Of a stretch of DNA of 33,611 nucleotides, positions 16,290 to 25,009 are shown piece after piece. Source of the stretch: Bacteroidaceae bacterium. GTDB lineage: Bacteria; Bacteroidota; Bacteroidia; Bacteroidales; Bacteroidaceae. The stretch spans positions 1 to 33,611 of the forward strand of contig JAFQBB010000009.1 of NCBI GenBank assembly GCA_017416805.1, in the 5' to 3' direction. The notes beneath the pieces are model-generated. The model did not search any database. It had not been told where the DNA came from and saw nothing but the letters and a program-made list of their open reading frames with translations. The translations under genes and the position numbers were made by a program. Numbering within the stretch: the first letter of the stretch is position 1; every line of letters starts with the position of its first letter.

Positions 16290-17060
16290 TTACCCCTCAA
16301 TATTTCCCACTTCCACATCCTTTACCTTGCGGAGCAGGTCGCTGGCAAAAATGAAATTGTTGAGCCGTTCGTTGGTAGAAGTGAATACATCGTTTTTGGT
16401 GCCTTCCCATTCTTTGTGGCCTTCAAAAATGAAAGAGATTTTATCTCCGATGCCCATGACGGAGTTCATGTCGTGGGTGTTGATGATGGTGGTCATGTTG
16501 TATTCCTCAGTGATGCTGTGTATAAGGTCATCGATGACGAGCGACGTTTTTGGATCGAGACCACTATTTGGCTCGTCGCAAAAGAGGTATTTGGGATTCA
16601 GCGCAATGGCTCGTGCGATGGCTACACGTTTCTGCATACCGCCACTGATTTCGCCAGGGTATTTGTCTTGAGCATCAATGAGGTTTACGCGGTCAAGACA
16701 GAATTGTGCACGGCGTACCCGGTCACGATAGGTATAGCCCGAAAACATGTCAAGAGGGAACATGACGTTTTCCAACACGCTCATTGAGTCAAACAATGCG
16801 GCACTTTGGAAAATCATTCCCATTTCGCGGCGCAATAGTTTTCTCTCTTTCTTCTTCATGCTGACAAAATCCCGTCCGTCGTACAGAATGTGTCCCTCTT
16901 CTGGCAAAAGCAGGCCTACGATGCATTTCATCAATACGGTCTTTCCGCTTCCGCTTTGTCCGATAATCAAGTTGGTTATGCCATTCTCAAAGGTGCTGCT
17001 GATGCCTTTTAGCACTTCTTTCCCTTCGAAAGATTTATGGATGGATTCTATCTGTATCAT
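16290..17060 (-). CDS. mlaF: ABC transporter ATPase, MlaF-type (lipid transport)
   Basis: This 256-residue cytoplasmic ATPase pairs with the MlaE-type permease whose gene overlaps it by 4 bp. Walker A is GQSGSGKT (residues 34-41), the signature is ISGGMQKR, and Walker B with D-loop is FCDEPNSGLDP. MlaFE complexes with an MCE protein move phospholipids between the inner and outer membranes. No MCE (MlaD) gene follows: the next sequence downstream is the E1-C composite and then a convergent gene. The stop codon lies about 8 bp from the end of that composite. Family assignment is firm; the exact lipid and direction are not shown. Confidence 0.9.
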   Translation of the reverse strand: MIQIESIHKSFEGKEVLKGISSTFENGITNLIIGQSGSGKTVLMKCIVGLLLPEEGHILYDGRDFVSMKKKERKLLRREMGMIFQSAALFDSMSVLENVMFPLDMFSGYTYRDRVRRAQFCLDRVNLIDAQDKYPGEISGGMQKRVAIARAIALNPKYLFCDEPNSGLDPKTSLVIDDLIHSITEEYNMTTIINTHDMNSVMGIGDKISFIFEGHKEWEGTKNDVFTSTNERLNNFIFASDLLRKVKDVEVGNIEG

Positions 17061-17806
17061 TCTGTAAGTAATTGGGTCAAAATCAGGTCCGAAAAAAGTA
17101 TCAGGATGCTACTGTGTACGACGGCATTCGTGCTGGATTTTCCTACTTCAATGGAGCCGCCTTCAACCGTGTATCCGTAGAAAGAAGAGACGCTTGCTAT
17201 GATGAATGCGAAGAAAAGGCTTTTGATGATGCCGCACCAAACGAACCACTCGGTGAAACTGTACTGTAGTCCGTAGGTCAAGTCTTCTGGATTGATGACG
17301 TTGGCAAACCACCCCGTGGCATAAGCACCGATAATGCCTGCCGCAATACTGAATGTGACAAGGAAAGGTATCATGGTGACCAAAGCTGCGATTTTTGGAA
17401 GGATGAGGAAGTTGGCCGAATTGACTCCCATGATTTCGAGAGCATCAATCTGTTGGGTCACACGCATGGTGCCTAACTCTGAAGCGATGTTGCTTCCCAC
17501 CTTTCCTGCTAGAATAAGACACATGATGGAGGATGAAAATTCCAATAGCATGATTTCGCGGGTTGTGTATCCCGTGACAAAACGGGGCATCCATGGAGTC
17601 TGTATATTCAACTTGATTTGTATGCAGATGACGGCGCCGATAAAGAATGAGATAAGCAGGACGATGCCGATGGAGTCCACTCCCAATTGCGACATCTCCT
17701 TGGTGTATTGTTTGAAGAAACTCCTCATGCGTTCGGGACGTGCAAAGACTTTTCCCATAAGCATCAGGTAACTACCGAATGTGTTGATTGATTTGGTGAT
17801 AAACAT
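17057..17806 (-). CDS. mlaE: MlaE-type ABC transporter permease
   Basis: This 249-residue inner-membrane permease of the MlaE/YrbE family has about five hydrophobic segments. Conserved family stretches include ELGTMRVTQQIDALEIMGVN in the middle and the LEFSSSIMCLILAGKVGSNIASE segment before it. With MlaF it should form the core of a phospholipid transporter that keeps outer-membrane asymmetry. The two genes overlap by 4 bp, so they are one operon. On the minus strand TACCTTTG (17829-17836) is a good -7 element about 23 bp upstream, divergent from lptB. Confidence 0.92.
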   Translation of the reverse strand: MFITKSINTFGSYLMLMGKVFARPERMRSFFKQYTKEMSQLGVDSIGIVLLISFFIGAVICIQIKLNIQTPWMPRFVTGYTTREIMLLEFSSSIMCLILAGKVGSNIASELGTMRVTQQIDALEIMGVNSANFLILPKIAALVTMIPFLVTFSIAAGIIGAYATGWFANVINPEDLTYGLQYSFTEWFVWCGIIKSLFFAFIIASVSSFYGYTVEGGSIEVGKSSTNAVVHSSILILFSDLILTQLLTE

Positions 17807-17828
17807 GAATGTTGTTTGTTAATTTCTG

Positions 17829-17836
17829 CAAAGGTA
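17829..17836 (-). promoter_or_regulatory. Putative -7 element of mlaE-mlaF
   Basis: TACCTTTG on the minus strand matches TANNTTTG and lies about 23 bp before the mlaE ATG. No clear TTTG was found at the -33 position. Confidence 0.55.
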
Positions 17837-17913
17837 ACTCTTTTTATTCAATAAATAATGTACACTTAAAATAGTTTATGTCAATAATAACCTTTTTTAA
17901 TGAGGAAAATTTG

Positions 17914-17921
17914 TACTTTTG
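17914..17921 (+). promoter_or_regulatory. Putative -7 element of lptB
   Basis: TACTTTTG matches the Bacteroides -7 consensus. Initiation near 17928 rules out the upstream TTG at 17919 as start and supports ATG 17940, leaving a leader of about 12 bp. The -33 box is not clear. Confidence 0.6.
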
Positions 17922-17939
17922 TACCCAAAATCTGAGTTT

Positions 17940-18746
17940 ATGACAGATAAGAACAGTATAGAGGAAATTCAGGACAATGTGCCCGTAGGGACAGAAGAGC
18001 GTATGGTGCTCCGTTCGGAAGGGTTGGTCAAGCGCTATGGAAAACGCACGGTGGTGAACCATGCTTCGTTCAATGTGAGACAAGGTGAGATTGTAGGATT
18101 GCTCGGTCCTAATGGTGCGGGTAAGACTACATCATTTTATATGACTACCGGTTTGGTGGTGGCCAATGAGGGACGTATATTCCTGAATGATTTGGAGATA
18201 ACGAAATTTCCGGTATATAAACGTGCCCAACATGGCATTGCCTATCTGGCGCAGGAAAACAGCATCTTCCGAAAGATGAGTGTCGAGGACAACATCGCTT
18301 CGGTGCTGGAAATGACACCAACCACCAAAGAATATCAAAAAGAGAAGCTGGAAAGCCTGATTGCAGAGTTTCGCCTTCAGAAAGTCCGCAAGAATCTTGG
18401 CGACCAGTTGTCGGGTGGCGAAAGACGACGGACGGAGATTGCACGTTGTCTGGCTATCGACCCTAAATTCATTATGCTGGACGAACCGTTTGCCGGGGTG
18501 GACCCTATTGCTGTTGAGGATATCCAGCACATTGTGTGGAAGTTGAAAGACAAGAATATAGGAATCCTCATTACTGACCACAACGTGGGCGAGACACTCA
18601 GCATTACGGACCGTGCGTATATGCTGTTTGAGGGTAAGATCTTGTTTCAAGGTTCGCCCGAAGAGTTGGCCGAGAATCCTGTAGTACGGGCAAAATACCT
18701 CAGCAATAGTTTCGTGTTGCGTCGTAAGGATTTCCAGCAGAACTAA
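17940..18746 (+). CDS. lptB: LPS export ABC transporter ATPase
   Basis: LptB powers extraction of lipopolysaccharide from the inner membrane together with LptF and LptG. From ATG 17940 it has 268 residues. Walker A is GPNGAGKT (55-62), the Q-loop lies in YLAQENSIF, the signature is LSGGERRR and the Walker B/D-loop region is IMLDEPFAGVDP. The family-typical ITDHNVGETL follows. Compared with E. coli LptB it has an extra charged N-terminus of about 20 residues. It is divergent from mlaE; both act in outer-membrane lipid supply. No LptF/G/C gene is nearby. Confidence 0.94.
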   Translation: MTDKNSIEEIQDNVPVGTEERMVLRSEGLVKRYGKRTVVNHASFNVRQGEIVGLLGPNGAGKTTSFYMTTGLVVANEGRIFLNDLEITKFPVYKRAQHGIAYLAQENSIFRKMSVEDNIASVLEMTPTTKEYQKEKLESLIAEFRLQKVRKNLGDQLSGGERRRTEIARCLAIDPKFIMLDEPFAGVDPIAVEDIQHIVWKLKDKNIGILITDHNVGETLSITDRAYMLFEGKILFQGSPEELAENPVVRAKYLSNSFVLRRKDFQQN

Positions 18747-18780
18747 GAGGCCGTTTTTATTGACTTTTTCTCTTAGTAAA

Positions 18781-18840
18781 GATCCGTATCTTGGTGTACA
18801 AAGAACCGTATCTTCAAGCCGTAAGAACCGTATCTTCAAG
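18781..18840. repeat. Three direct repeats with a 22-bp period (CCGTATCTT)
   Basis: GATCCGTATCTT at 18781, GAACCGTATCTTCAAG at 18803 and the same 16 bases at 18825 are spaced exactly 22 bp apart. They lie about 35-95 bp after the lptB stop, in a 510-bp gene-free stretch before tig. Confidence 0.75.
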
Positions 18841-18905
18841 TGAATCCGAAGGCAGACTTGACACACTTTCAACTTGGGTAAAGACAAGCTGTGGGTGATG
18901 AGCTG

Positions 18906-19043
18906 CTTGCCGCCAAGCCGCCTATATACGTGAAATGTATATACGCGTGTGGGCGCGAGAATTTGAGAAATTTAACAGTTTCATTCTCGCGCCCACACGC
19001 GCGTATCACAATTATTACGTATTATAGGCGGCTCGGCGGCAAG
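18906..19043. repeat. 138-bp inverted repeat upstream of tig
   Basis: The outer arms are CTTGCCGCC (18906-18914) and GGCGGCAAG (19035-19043). The inner core CGCGTGTGGGCGCGAGAAT (18944-18962) is matched perfectly by its complement at 18983-19001 around a 20-base loop. Between them the arms pair with a few bulges (AGCCGCCTATA / TATAGGCGGCT). It is far richer in GC than its surroundings. Confidence 0.85.
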
Positions 19044-19136
19044 GTTCAATACGGTTTGTGAATGTGAATGATGGTGTAAATTTGGCAGGAATAACTCATA
19101 AAGATATTGTAATTTAGGACTTTTTTGTCTGTTGAG

Positions 19137-19167
19137 TTTGTAAATTGAAAGATTAATACTAATTTTG
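19137..19167 (+). promoter_or_regulatory. tig promoter
   Basis: TTTG at 19137-19140, 19 bp of spacing and TAATTTTG at 19160-19167 match the Bacteroides promoter. The leader of about 80 bp carries a perfect 8-bp hairpin, GGATAGAG (19181-19188) with CTCTATCC (19193-19200). Confidence 0.85.
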
Positions 19168-19256
19168 CACCCTCAATTCGGGATAGAGTCCTCTCTATCC
19201 GGGAAATTATGGAGTAAGAATAATTAATAAATTCATTAAAAATAAAACTGTCAGAA

Positions 19257-20606
19257 ATGAATATTTCATTGCAAAACGTTGACAAGGTGAGCGCAAAGCT
19301 TACAGTACAGCTTGAGAAAGCTGATTATCAGGAGAAAGTAGAAAAGGCTCTGAAGACATTCCGTCAGAAGGCCAATATGCCGGGATTCCGTCCGGGTATG
19401 GTCCCCATGGGCATCATAAAGAAGCAGTATGGTACAGCTGTAAAGGCTGAAGAGGTAAATAAACTCTTGCAGGAGAAGGTTTATGAATACTTGAGAGAGA
19501 ATAAGGTGAATATGTTGGGCGAACCTCTCCCGGTTGAAAATCAATCTATCGATATTGTTGCACAGGATGATATCGAATTTGTGTTTGATATTGCGTTGGC
19601 TCCGGAGTTTGAAGTGGCGTTGGGTAGCAATGATACTATACCCTATTATAATGTGGATGTAAATGACGAACTCGTAGAGCGTCAGGTAAGCATGTACACT
19701 CAGCGTGCCGGTAAGTATGAGAAAGTTGACTCATATCAGGACAATGACATGTTGAAGGGTCTTCTGGCTGAGCTTGATGAAAACGGAAGTACCAAAGAAG
19801 GTGGTATTCAGGTAGAGGGTGCCGTAATGATGCCTTCATACATGAAGAATGACGATCAGAAGGCCGTGTTTGCCAATGCCAAGGTAAACGATGTGCTTGT
19901 GTTCAATCCCAATGCCGCTTATGACGGAAGTGAGGTTGAATTGGCTTCATTGCTGAAAATTCAGAAAGAAGAAGTTGCTGCTCATGCCGGCAATTTCAGT
20001 TTCCAAGTAGAAGAGATTACTCGCTTTGTATCCGCAGAACTTTCACAAGAGATTTTTGACCAGGTGTTTGGCGAAGGTGTAGTGAAGAGTGAAGAGGAAT
20101 TCCGCAGCAAAGTGAAGGAATCACTGCAGGCTCAGTTTACTCCCGATAGCGATTATAAGTTCCTGTTGGATGTACGCGAGTATCTTACAAACAAGATTGG
20201 TAAGTTGGAATTCCCCGATGCATTGCTCAAACGCATCATGCTGATGAACAATGAAGAGAAAGGTGAGGAGTTCGTAAACGAAAACTACGATAAGAGCATT
20301 GAAGAACTTACATGGCATCTCATCAAGGAGGAACTTGTCAACCAGAATGAAATCAAGATTGACAATGATGATGTGATGAACATGGCTAAGGGGGCAACAC
20401 GTGCCCAGTTCGCTCAGTACGGCATGATGAATGTGCCCGAAGAGATGTTGGAAAACTATGCCAAGGAGATGTTGAAGAAGAAAGAAAGTGTGGATGGTTT
20501 GGTGAACCGTGCTATCGAGGCCAAACTCTCGGCAGCCTTGAAGGGAAAGGTTTCTTTGGATGAGAAAACTGTCTCTTTGGACGAATTCAACAAAATGTTT
20601 CAATAA
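19257..20606 (+). CDS. tig: Trigger factor (ribosome-associated chaperone)
   Basis: Trigger factor binds ribosomal protein L23 at the exit tunnel and shields nascent chains. The 449 residues begin with the ribosome-binding domain and its signature (FRPGMVPMGIIKKQYG, near residues 45-60). A central region follows in the place of the FKBP-type prolyl isomerase domain, but the usual active-site stretch is not recognisable, so isomerase activity is doubtful. The C-terminal part is a long helical chaperone domain. tig, clpP and clpX lie in the order common in bacteria, linking folding with proteolysis. Confidence 0.95.
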   Translation: MNISLQNVDKVSAKLTVQLEKADYQEKVEKALKTFRQKANMPGFRPGMVPMGIIKKQYGTAVKAEEVNKLLQEKVYEYLRENKVNMLGEPLPVENQSIDIVAQDDIEFVFDIALAPEFEVALGSNDTIPYYNVDVNDELVERQVSMYTQRAGKYEKVDSYQDNDMLKGLLAELDENGSTKEGGIQVEGAVMMPSYMKNDDQKAVFANAKVNDVLVFNPNAAYDGSEVELASLLKIQKEEVAAHAGNFSFQVEEITRFVSAELSQEIFDQVFGEGVVKSEEEFRSKVKESLQAQFTPDSDYKFLLDVREYLTNKIGKLEFPDALLKRIMLMNNEEKGEEFVNENYDKSIEELTWHLIKEELVNQNEIKIDNDDVMNMAKGATRAQFAQYGMMNVPEEMLENYAKEMLKKKESVDGLVNRAIEAKLSAALKGKVSLDEKTVSLDEFNKMFQ

Positions 20607-20611
20607 AGAAA

Positions 20612-20627
20612 TAGCAATTAATTGCTA
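20612..20627. repeat. Perfect 16-bp palindrome after tig
   Basis: TAGCAATTAATTGCTA is fully self-complementary. It begins 6 bp after the tig stop and could be a protein-binding site or the base of a hairpin. Confidence 0.6.
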
Positions 20628-20640
20628 AAACTTCCTAAAA

Positions 20641-20707
20641 GGGAGGCTTCGGGCTTGTTTTTTTTGTATTTTTGCTTTGCTAAAATACAAGATGCCCGGT
20701 GCCTCCC
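20641..20707 (+). promoter_or_regulatory. Long hairpin carrying the clpP -7 element
   Basis: GGGAGGCTTCGGGC (20641-20654) pairs with GCCCGGTGCCTCCC (20694-20707) at 12 of 14 positions. Inside, TTGTATTTT and AAAATACAA form a perfect 9-bp stem. TATTTTTG at 20667-20674, a good -7 element, lies on the left arm of the inner stem, and initiation near 20681 would fall on the right half. The left arm followed by a T run may also end tig transcripts. Confidence 0.6.
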
Positions 20708-20759
20708 TTGGTTTTAGGGTGTAAAAGGGTAAAAAGTTGAATGAATAAAGATTAGGAAT

Positions 20760-21428
20760 ATGATGGATGACTTTAGAAAGTATGCTACTAAACACTTGGG
20801 GATGAACAGTATGGTCCTTGATGATGTGATTCGTTCGCAAGGCGGTTATTTGAATCCTTATATATTGGAAGAGCGTCAGCTGAACGTGACCCAGTTGGAT
20901 GTGTTTTCACGGTTAATGATGGACCGTATCATTTTTTTGGGTACTCAAGTTGATGATTATACTGCCAACACATTGCAGGCCCAGCTCCTTTATCTGGATT
21001 CCGTAGAGCCGGGCAAGGATATCTCCATTTATATCAATTCTCCTGGCGGTTCTGTCTATGCCGGGTTGGGAATTTATGATACAATGCAATTCATCAACAG
21101 CGATGTCGCCACTATTTGTACAGGTATGGCCGCTTCGATGGCTGCTGTATTATTGGTGGCAGGAGCAGAAGGAAAACGTGCGGCACTTCCTCATTCACGT
21201 GTGATGATTCACCAGCCGATGGGAGGAGCACAAGGACAAGCTTCTGATATAGAGATTACAGCCCGTGAGATTCAGAAATTGAAAAAAGAACTCTACACGA
21301 TTATTGCTGACCACTCTCATACGGAATTTGATAAAGTATGGGCGGATTCTGATCGTGATTATTGGATGACAGCAGTAGAGGCAAAAGAATATGGCATGAT
21401 TGATAGCGTATTGTCGCGCAAAGGATAA
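20760..21428 (+). CDS. clpP: ATP-dependent Clp protease proteolytic subunit
   Basis: ClpP forms the barrel-shaped serine protease that works with ClpX. It has 222 residues, about 20-25 more than many ClpP proteins because of a longer N-terminus. The catalytic triad is complete: Ser126 in GMAASMAA, His151 in MIHQPMGG and Asp200 in DRDYWM, with spacing identical to E. coli ClpP. ATG 20760 is immediately followed by a second ATG. clpX starts 3 bp after its stop, so they are one operon. The -7 element lies inside the hairpin upstream. Confidence 0.96.
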   Translation: MMDDFRKYATKHLGMNSMVLDDVIRSQGGYLNPYILEERQLNVTQLDVFSRLMMDRIIFLGTQVDDYTANTLQAQLLYLDSVEPGKDISIYINSPGGSVYAGLGIYDTMQFINSDVATICTGMAASMAAVLLVAGAEGKRAALPHSRVMIHQPMGGAQGQASDIEITAREIQKLKKELYTIIADHSHTEFDKVWADSDRDYWMTAVEAKEYGMIDSVLSRKG

Positions 21429-21431
21429 GGT

Positions 21432-22670
21432 ATGGCAGGAAAGGTAAAAAGAAAATGTAGTTTTTGTGGCCGGACGGATAGTGAAGTGGCACTTCTTATT
21501 ACGGGTGTAGATGGATTCATCTGTAACGAATGTGCCGAACAGGCTGTAGAAATCACACGGGAATATTTGCGCGATACAGGGAAGAAAAAACTGGAGGACA
21601 GGAAAAAAAATCTTCCCAAACCTAAGGAAATAAAATCGTTTCTTGACCAGTATGTCATAGGTCAGGACGATGCCAAACGTTTCTTGTCGGTTTCTGTATA
21701 TAACCACTATAAACGTTTGATGCAAGCGGACAGTGCAGATGAAGTTGAGATTGAAAAGTCCAACATCATTATGGTGGGAAGTACCGGTACCGGAAAAACC
21801 CTATTGGCGCGTACTATTGCGAAATTGCTCGATGTACCCTTCACGATTGTGGATGCTACGGTCTTGACCGAAGCGGGTTATGTGGGCGAAGATATAGAAA
21901 GTATATTGACCCGTTTGTTGCAGGTCGCTGATTATAATGTGGCCGAAGCGGAAAAGGGAATAGTATTTATTGATGAGATAGATAAGATTGCCCGTAAGAG
22001 TGACAATCCGTCTATCACCCGTGATGTCAGTGGAGAAGGTGTTCAACAGGGCTTGTTGAAACTCTTGGAAGGCTCTGTGGTGAATGTTCCTCCTCAAGGA
22101 GGGCGTAAGCATCCTGACCAAAAGATGATACCTGTCAATACAAAAAACATCTTGTTCATCTGTGGAGGAGCTTTTGACGGCATAGAAAAGAAAATCGCCC
22201 AACGGTTGAATACTCATGTCGTGGGTTACAATGCGGTAAATAATGTGAGCAAGATTGACAAGTCCAATATGATGCAATATATAGCACCGCAAGACTTGAA
22301 AGCTTTCGGACTGATTCCAGAAATTATAGGCCGTTTGCCCGTGCTCACCTATTTGAATCCGTTGGATCGGGATGCATTGCGCAGTATCCTGACAGAACCG
22401 AAGAACTCCATCATCAAGCAGTATGTCAAGCTGTTTGAAATGGATGGTATCTCTTTGACTTTCCAATCCGAAGTGTTCGAATATGTCGTGGACAAGGCTG
22501 TCGAGTACAAACTGGGCGCTCGTGGGTTGCGTTCGATAGTGGAGACAATCATGATGGATGTCATGTTTGAACTACCCTCTTCAGAAGGAGCAAAGAGCTA
22601 TGAAGTGACGCTTGATTATGCAAAAGCGCAATTGGGGAAGGCGAATATGTCGCGGTTGCAGAATGCATAA
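21432..22670 (+). CDS. clpX: ATP-dependent Clp protease ATP-binding subunit
   Basis: ClpX unfolds tagged proteins and threads them into ClpP. It has 412 residues. The N-terminal zinc-binding domain has four cysteines (CSFC starting at residue 9, then CNEC). The AAA+ module shows Walker A GSTGTGKT, Walker [12 protein letters not shown], and the pore loop GYVGEDIE. The C-terminal sensor region [10 protein letters not shown] is present. It starts 3 bp after clpP. No transfer or damage is seen. Confidence 0.96.
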   Translation: MAGKVKRKCSFCGRTDSEVALLITGVDGFICNECAEQAVEITREYLRDTGKKKLEDRKKNLPKPKEIKSFLDQYVIGQDDAKRFLSVSVYNHYKRLMQADSADEVEIEKSNIIMVGSTGTGKTLLARTIAKLLDVPFTIVDATVLTEAGYVGEDIESILTRLLQVADYNVAEAEKGIVFIDEIDKIARKSDNPSITRDVSGEGVQQGLLKLLEGSVVNVPPQGGRKHPDQKMIPVNTKNILFICGGAFDGIEKKIAQRLNTHVVGYNAVNNVSKIDKSNMMQYIAPQDLKAFGLIPEIIGRLPVLTYLNPLDRDALRSILTEPKNSIIKQYVKLFEMDGISLTFQSEVFEYVVDKAVEYKLGARGLRSIVETIMMDVMFELPSSEGAKSYEVTLDYAKAQLGKANMSRLQNA

Positions 22671-22749
22671 AAGAGGTGAAAATGTATCTTTCTTCGTTTT
22701 TTTTCAAAAAAAATAAGAAGAAAACTATGGATATATGAGAACTTGTTTG

Positions 22750-22757
22750 TAATTTTG
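22750..22757 (+). promoter_or_regulatory. Putative -7 element of recQ
   Basis: TAATTTTG matches TANNTTTG about 65 bp before the preferred recQ start. No good -33 TTTG is seen. Upstream, CTTC-T8-A8-GAAG (about 22695-22725) can form an A/T hairpin that may end clpX transcripts. Confidence 0.5.
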
Positions 22758-22821
22758 TTCTTCAGCTACATCCCGAAGAGTTGTGGAGCGATGCAAAAAC
22801 ACTAATAAATCCTATTTTCGT

Positions 22822-25002
22822 ATGGCAGAGAAAATGATTTTGACGAACTGTTTGAAAAAGTATTTCGGCTTTGATACCTTTAAAGGAGATCAGGAGGCCA
22901 TTATCCGTAACCTGCTTGATGGTAATGACACCTTTGTCCTGATGCCTACAGGAGGTGGCAAGTCGTTGTGCTACCAGCTTCCATCTCTTCTTATGGATGG
23001 GGTCGCCATTGTCATATCCCCACTGATTGCTTTGATGAAGAATCAGGTAGATGCTATGCGTAATATGAGTGAAGAAGATGGCTTGGCCCATTTCATAAAC
23101 TCTTCGTTGAACAAGTCTGCCATAGATTTGGTCAAGGCTGATATTATGAGCGGCAGGACCAAGTTGCTGTATGTGGCTCCAGAGTCACTGACGAAAGAAG
23201 AGAATGTGGAATTTCTCCGTTCTATAAAGATTTCGTTTTATGCGGTGGATGAGGCACATTGCATATCGGAATGGGGGCATGATTTCCGTCCCGAATATCG
23301 CCGTATCCGTCCCATTATCAATGAAATCGGAAAGGCTCCTTTGATAGCCCTTACCGCAACTGCAACAGACAAGGTGAGGACGGACATCAAGAAAAATTTG
23401 GGAATGATTGATGCTAAGGAGTTCAAGTCTTCTTTCAATCGGTCGAATCTGTACTATGAAGTGCGCCCCAAAACGAAAAATGTCGATAAGGATATCATAA
23501 AATATATCAAAGCCAATCCTGGAAAATCAGGAATCATTTATTGCTTGAGCAGGAAAAAGGTTGAAGAACTGGCCGAAGTCCTTCAAGCTAATGACATCAA
23601 TGCCCGTGCTTATCATGCGGGAATGGATTCTGTGACTCGTACAACTACGCAGGACGATTTCTTGATGGAGAAGATAGATGTGATAGTTGCCACGATAGCT
23701 TTTGGTATGGGTATTGACAAGCCTGATGTGCGTTATGTTATCCATTATGATGTACCTAAAAGCCTTGAAGGATACTATCAGGAGACAGGGCGTGCCGGTC
23801 GCGATGGAGGCGAGGGTGTCTGTCTGGCATTCTATTCAAATAAAGACCTTCAGAAACTTGAAAAGTTTATGGAGGGGAAACCTGTAGCCGAACAGGATAT
23901 TGGCCGCCAACTATTGCAGGAAACTGCTGCTTATGCTGAATCTTCTGTATGTCGCCGGAAATTGTTATTGCACTATTTTGGCGAAATTTATACGGAAGAA
24001 AATTGTGGAAATTGTGACAACTGTTTAAATCCTAAGAAACAAGTGGAAGCAAAGGAATCATTGTGTACAGTGATAGAGACTATCCTGTCAGTAAAAGAAA
24101 ATTTCAAAACTGAATATATTATAAATGTGTTGATGGGCAAAGAGACAACGGAAGTCTTGGCTCAGAAACATGACGAACTTGAACTTTTCGGAGTAGGATC
24201 AAGCGAAGAGGACAAGTTTTGGAATGCCGTTATCCGCCAGGCATTGATAGCGGGGTATCTGCGTAAAGACGTAGAGAGTTATGGATTGTTGAAAGTTACT
24301 CCTGAGGGACATAAATTCTTGAAGTCTCCCAAGTCTTTCAAAATTACAGAAGATAACGAATTTAATGAGGAAGAGGAAGACACTCCGGTACGTGGCGGTG
24401 GTTCGTGTGCTGTGGATCCGGCTTTGTACTCTATGCTGAAGGATTTGCGTAAGAAGCTATCCAAACAACTTGAGGTTCCTCCTTATGTCATTTTCCAGGA
24501 TCCGTCGTTGGAGGCCATGGCTACTATTTATCCCGTCACATTGGAGGAATTGCAGAATATTCCTGGTGTTGGAGCCGGTAAGGCCAAACGTTATGGCGAG
24601 GAGTTCTGTCGGCTTATCAAACGTCATTGCGAAGAAAACGAAATTGAACGTCCGGAGGATTTGAGAGTGCGTACTGTGGCAAACAAGTCCAAATTGAAAG
24701 TGTCCATTATCCAGAGCATAGACCGCAAAGTGGCTCTTGATGATATTGCTATGGCGAAAGGAATTGACTTTTGTGACCTGTTGGATGAAATAGAGGCCAT
24801 AGTCTATTCCGGCACCAAATTGAACATAGACTATTTCCTCGATGAGGTAATGGACGAAGATCATTTGGACGACATCTACGAATACTTCAAGGAGTCAACC
24901 ACAGACAGTCTGGACGAGGCAATTGACGAATTGGGCGATGACTACACTGAGGATGAAATCCGCCTTGTGCGCATCAAGTTCATTTCCGAAATGGCAAACT
25001 GA
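22822..25002 (+). CDS. recQ: ATP-dependent DNA helicase RecQ
   Basis: RecQ is a 3'-5' DNA helicase used in recombination repair. From ATG 22822 it has 726 residues; an in-frame ATG at 22783 would add 13 residues unlike RecQ, so the inner start is preferred. Walker A is MPTGGGKS (41-48), the DEAH box is at 143-146 followed by CISEWGHDFRPEYR, and the helicase C-terminal motif is QETGRAGRDG. The RQC zinc site has Cys377, Cys395, Cys398 and Cys401. An HRDC domain follows (LRKKLSKQLEVPPYVIFQD). The roughly 120 residues after it are acidic and of unknown role. Confidence 0.94.
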   Translation: MAEKMILTNCLKKYFGFDTFKGDQEAIIRNLLDGNDTFVLMPTGGGKSLCYQLPSLLMDGVAIVISPLIALMKNQVDAMRNMSEEDGLAHFINSSLNKSAIDLVKADIMSGRTKLLYVAPESLTKEENVEFLRSIKISFYAVDEAHCISEWGHDFRPEYRRIRPIINEIGKAPLIALTATATDKVRTDIKKNLGMIDAKEFKSSFNRSNLYYEVRPKTKNVDKDIIKYIKANPGKSGIIYCLSRKKVEELAEVLQANDINARAYHAGMDSVTRTTTQDDFLMEKIDVIVATIAFGMGIDKPDVRYVIHYDVPKSLEGYYQETGRAGRDGGEGVCLAFYSNKDLQKLEKFMEGKPVAEQDIGRQLLQETAAYAESSVCRRKLLLHYFGEIYTEENCGNCDNCLNPKKQVEAKESLCTVIETILSVKENFKTEYIINVLMGKETTEVLAQKHDELELFGVGSSEEDKFWNAVIRQALIAGYLRKDVESYGLLKVTPEGHKFLKSPKSFKITEDNEFNEEEEDTPVRGGGSCAVDPALYSMLKDLRKKLSKQLEVPPYVIFQDPSLEAMATIYPVTLEELQNIPGVGAGKAKRYGEEFCRLIKRHCEENEIERPEDLRVRTVANKSKLKVSIIQSIDRKVALDDIAMAKGIDFCDLLDEIEAIVYSGTKLNIDYFLDEVMDEDHLDDIYEYFKESTTDSLDEAIDELGDDYTEDEIRLVRIKFISEMAN

Positions 25003-25009
25003 TATATTG

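Noticed and set aside
17919-17939. Upstream TTG start for lptB
   Set aside because: The TTG overlaps the TACTTTTG -7 element, so it would not be in the transcript; ATG 17940 fits.
19257-20606. Active prolyl isomerase domain in trigger factor
   Set aside because: The central region does not show the usual FKBP active-site stretch, so only the chaperone role is claimed.
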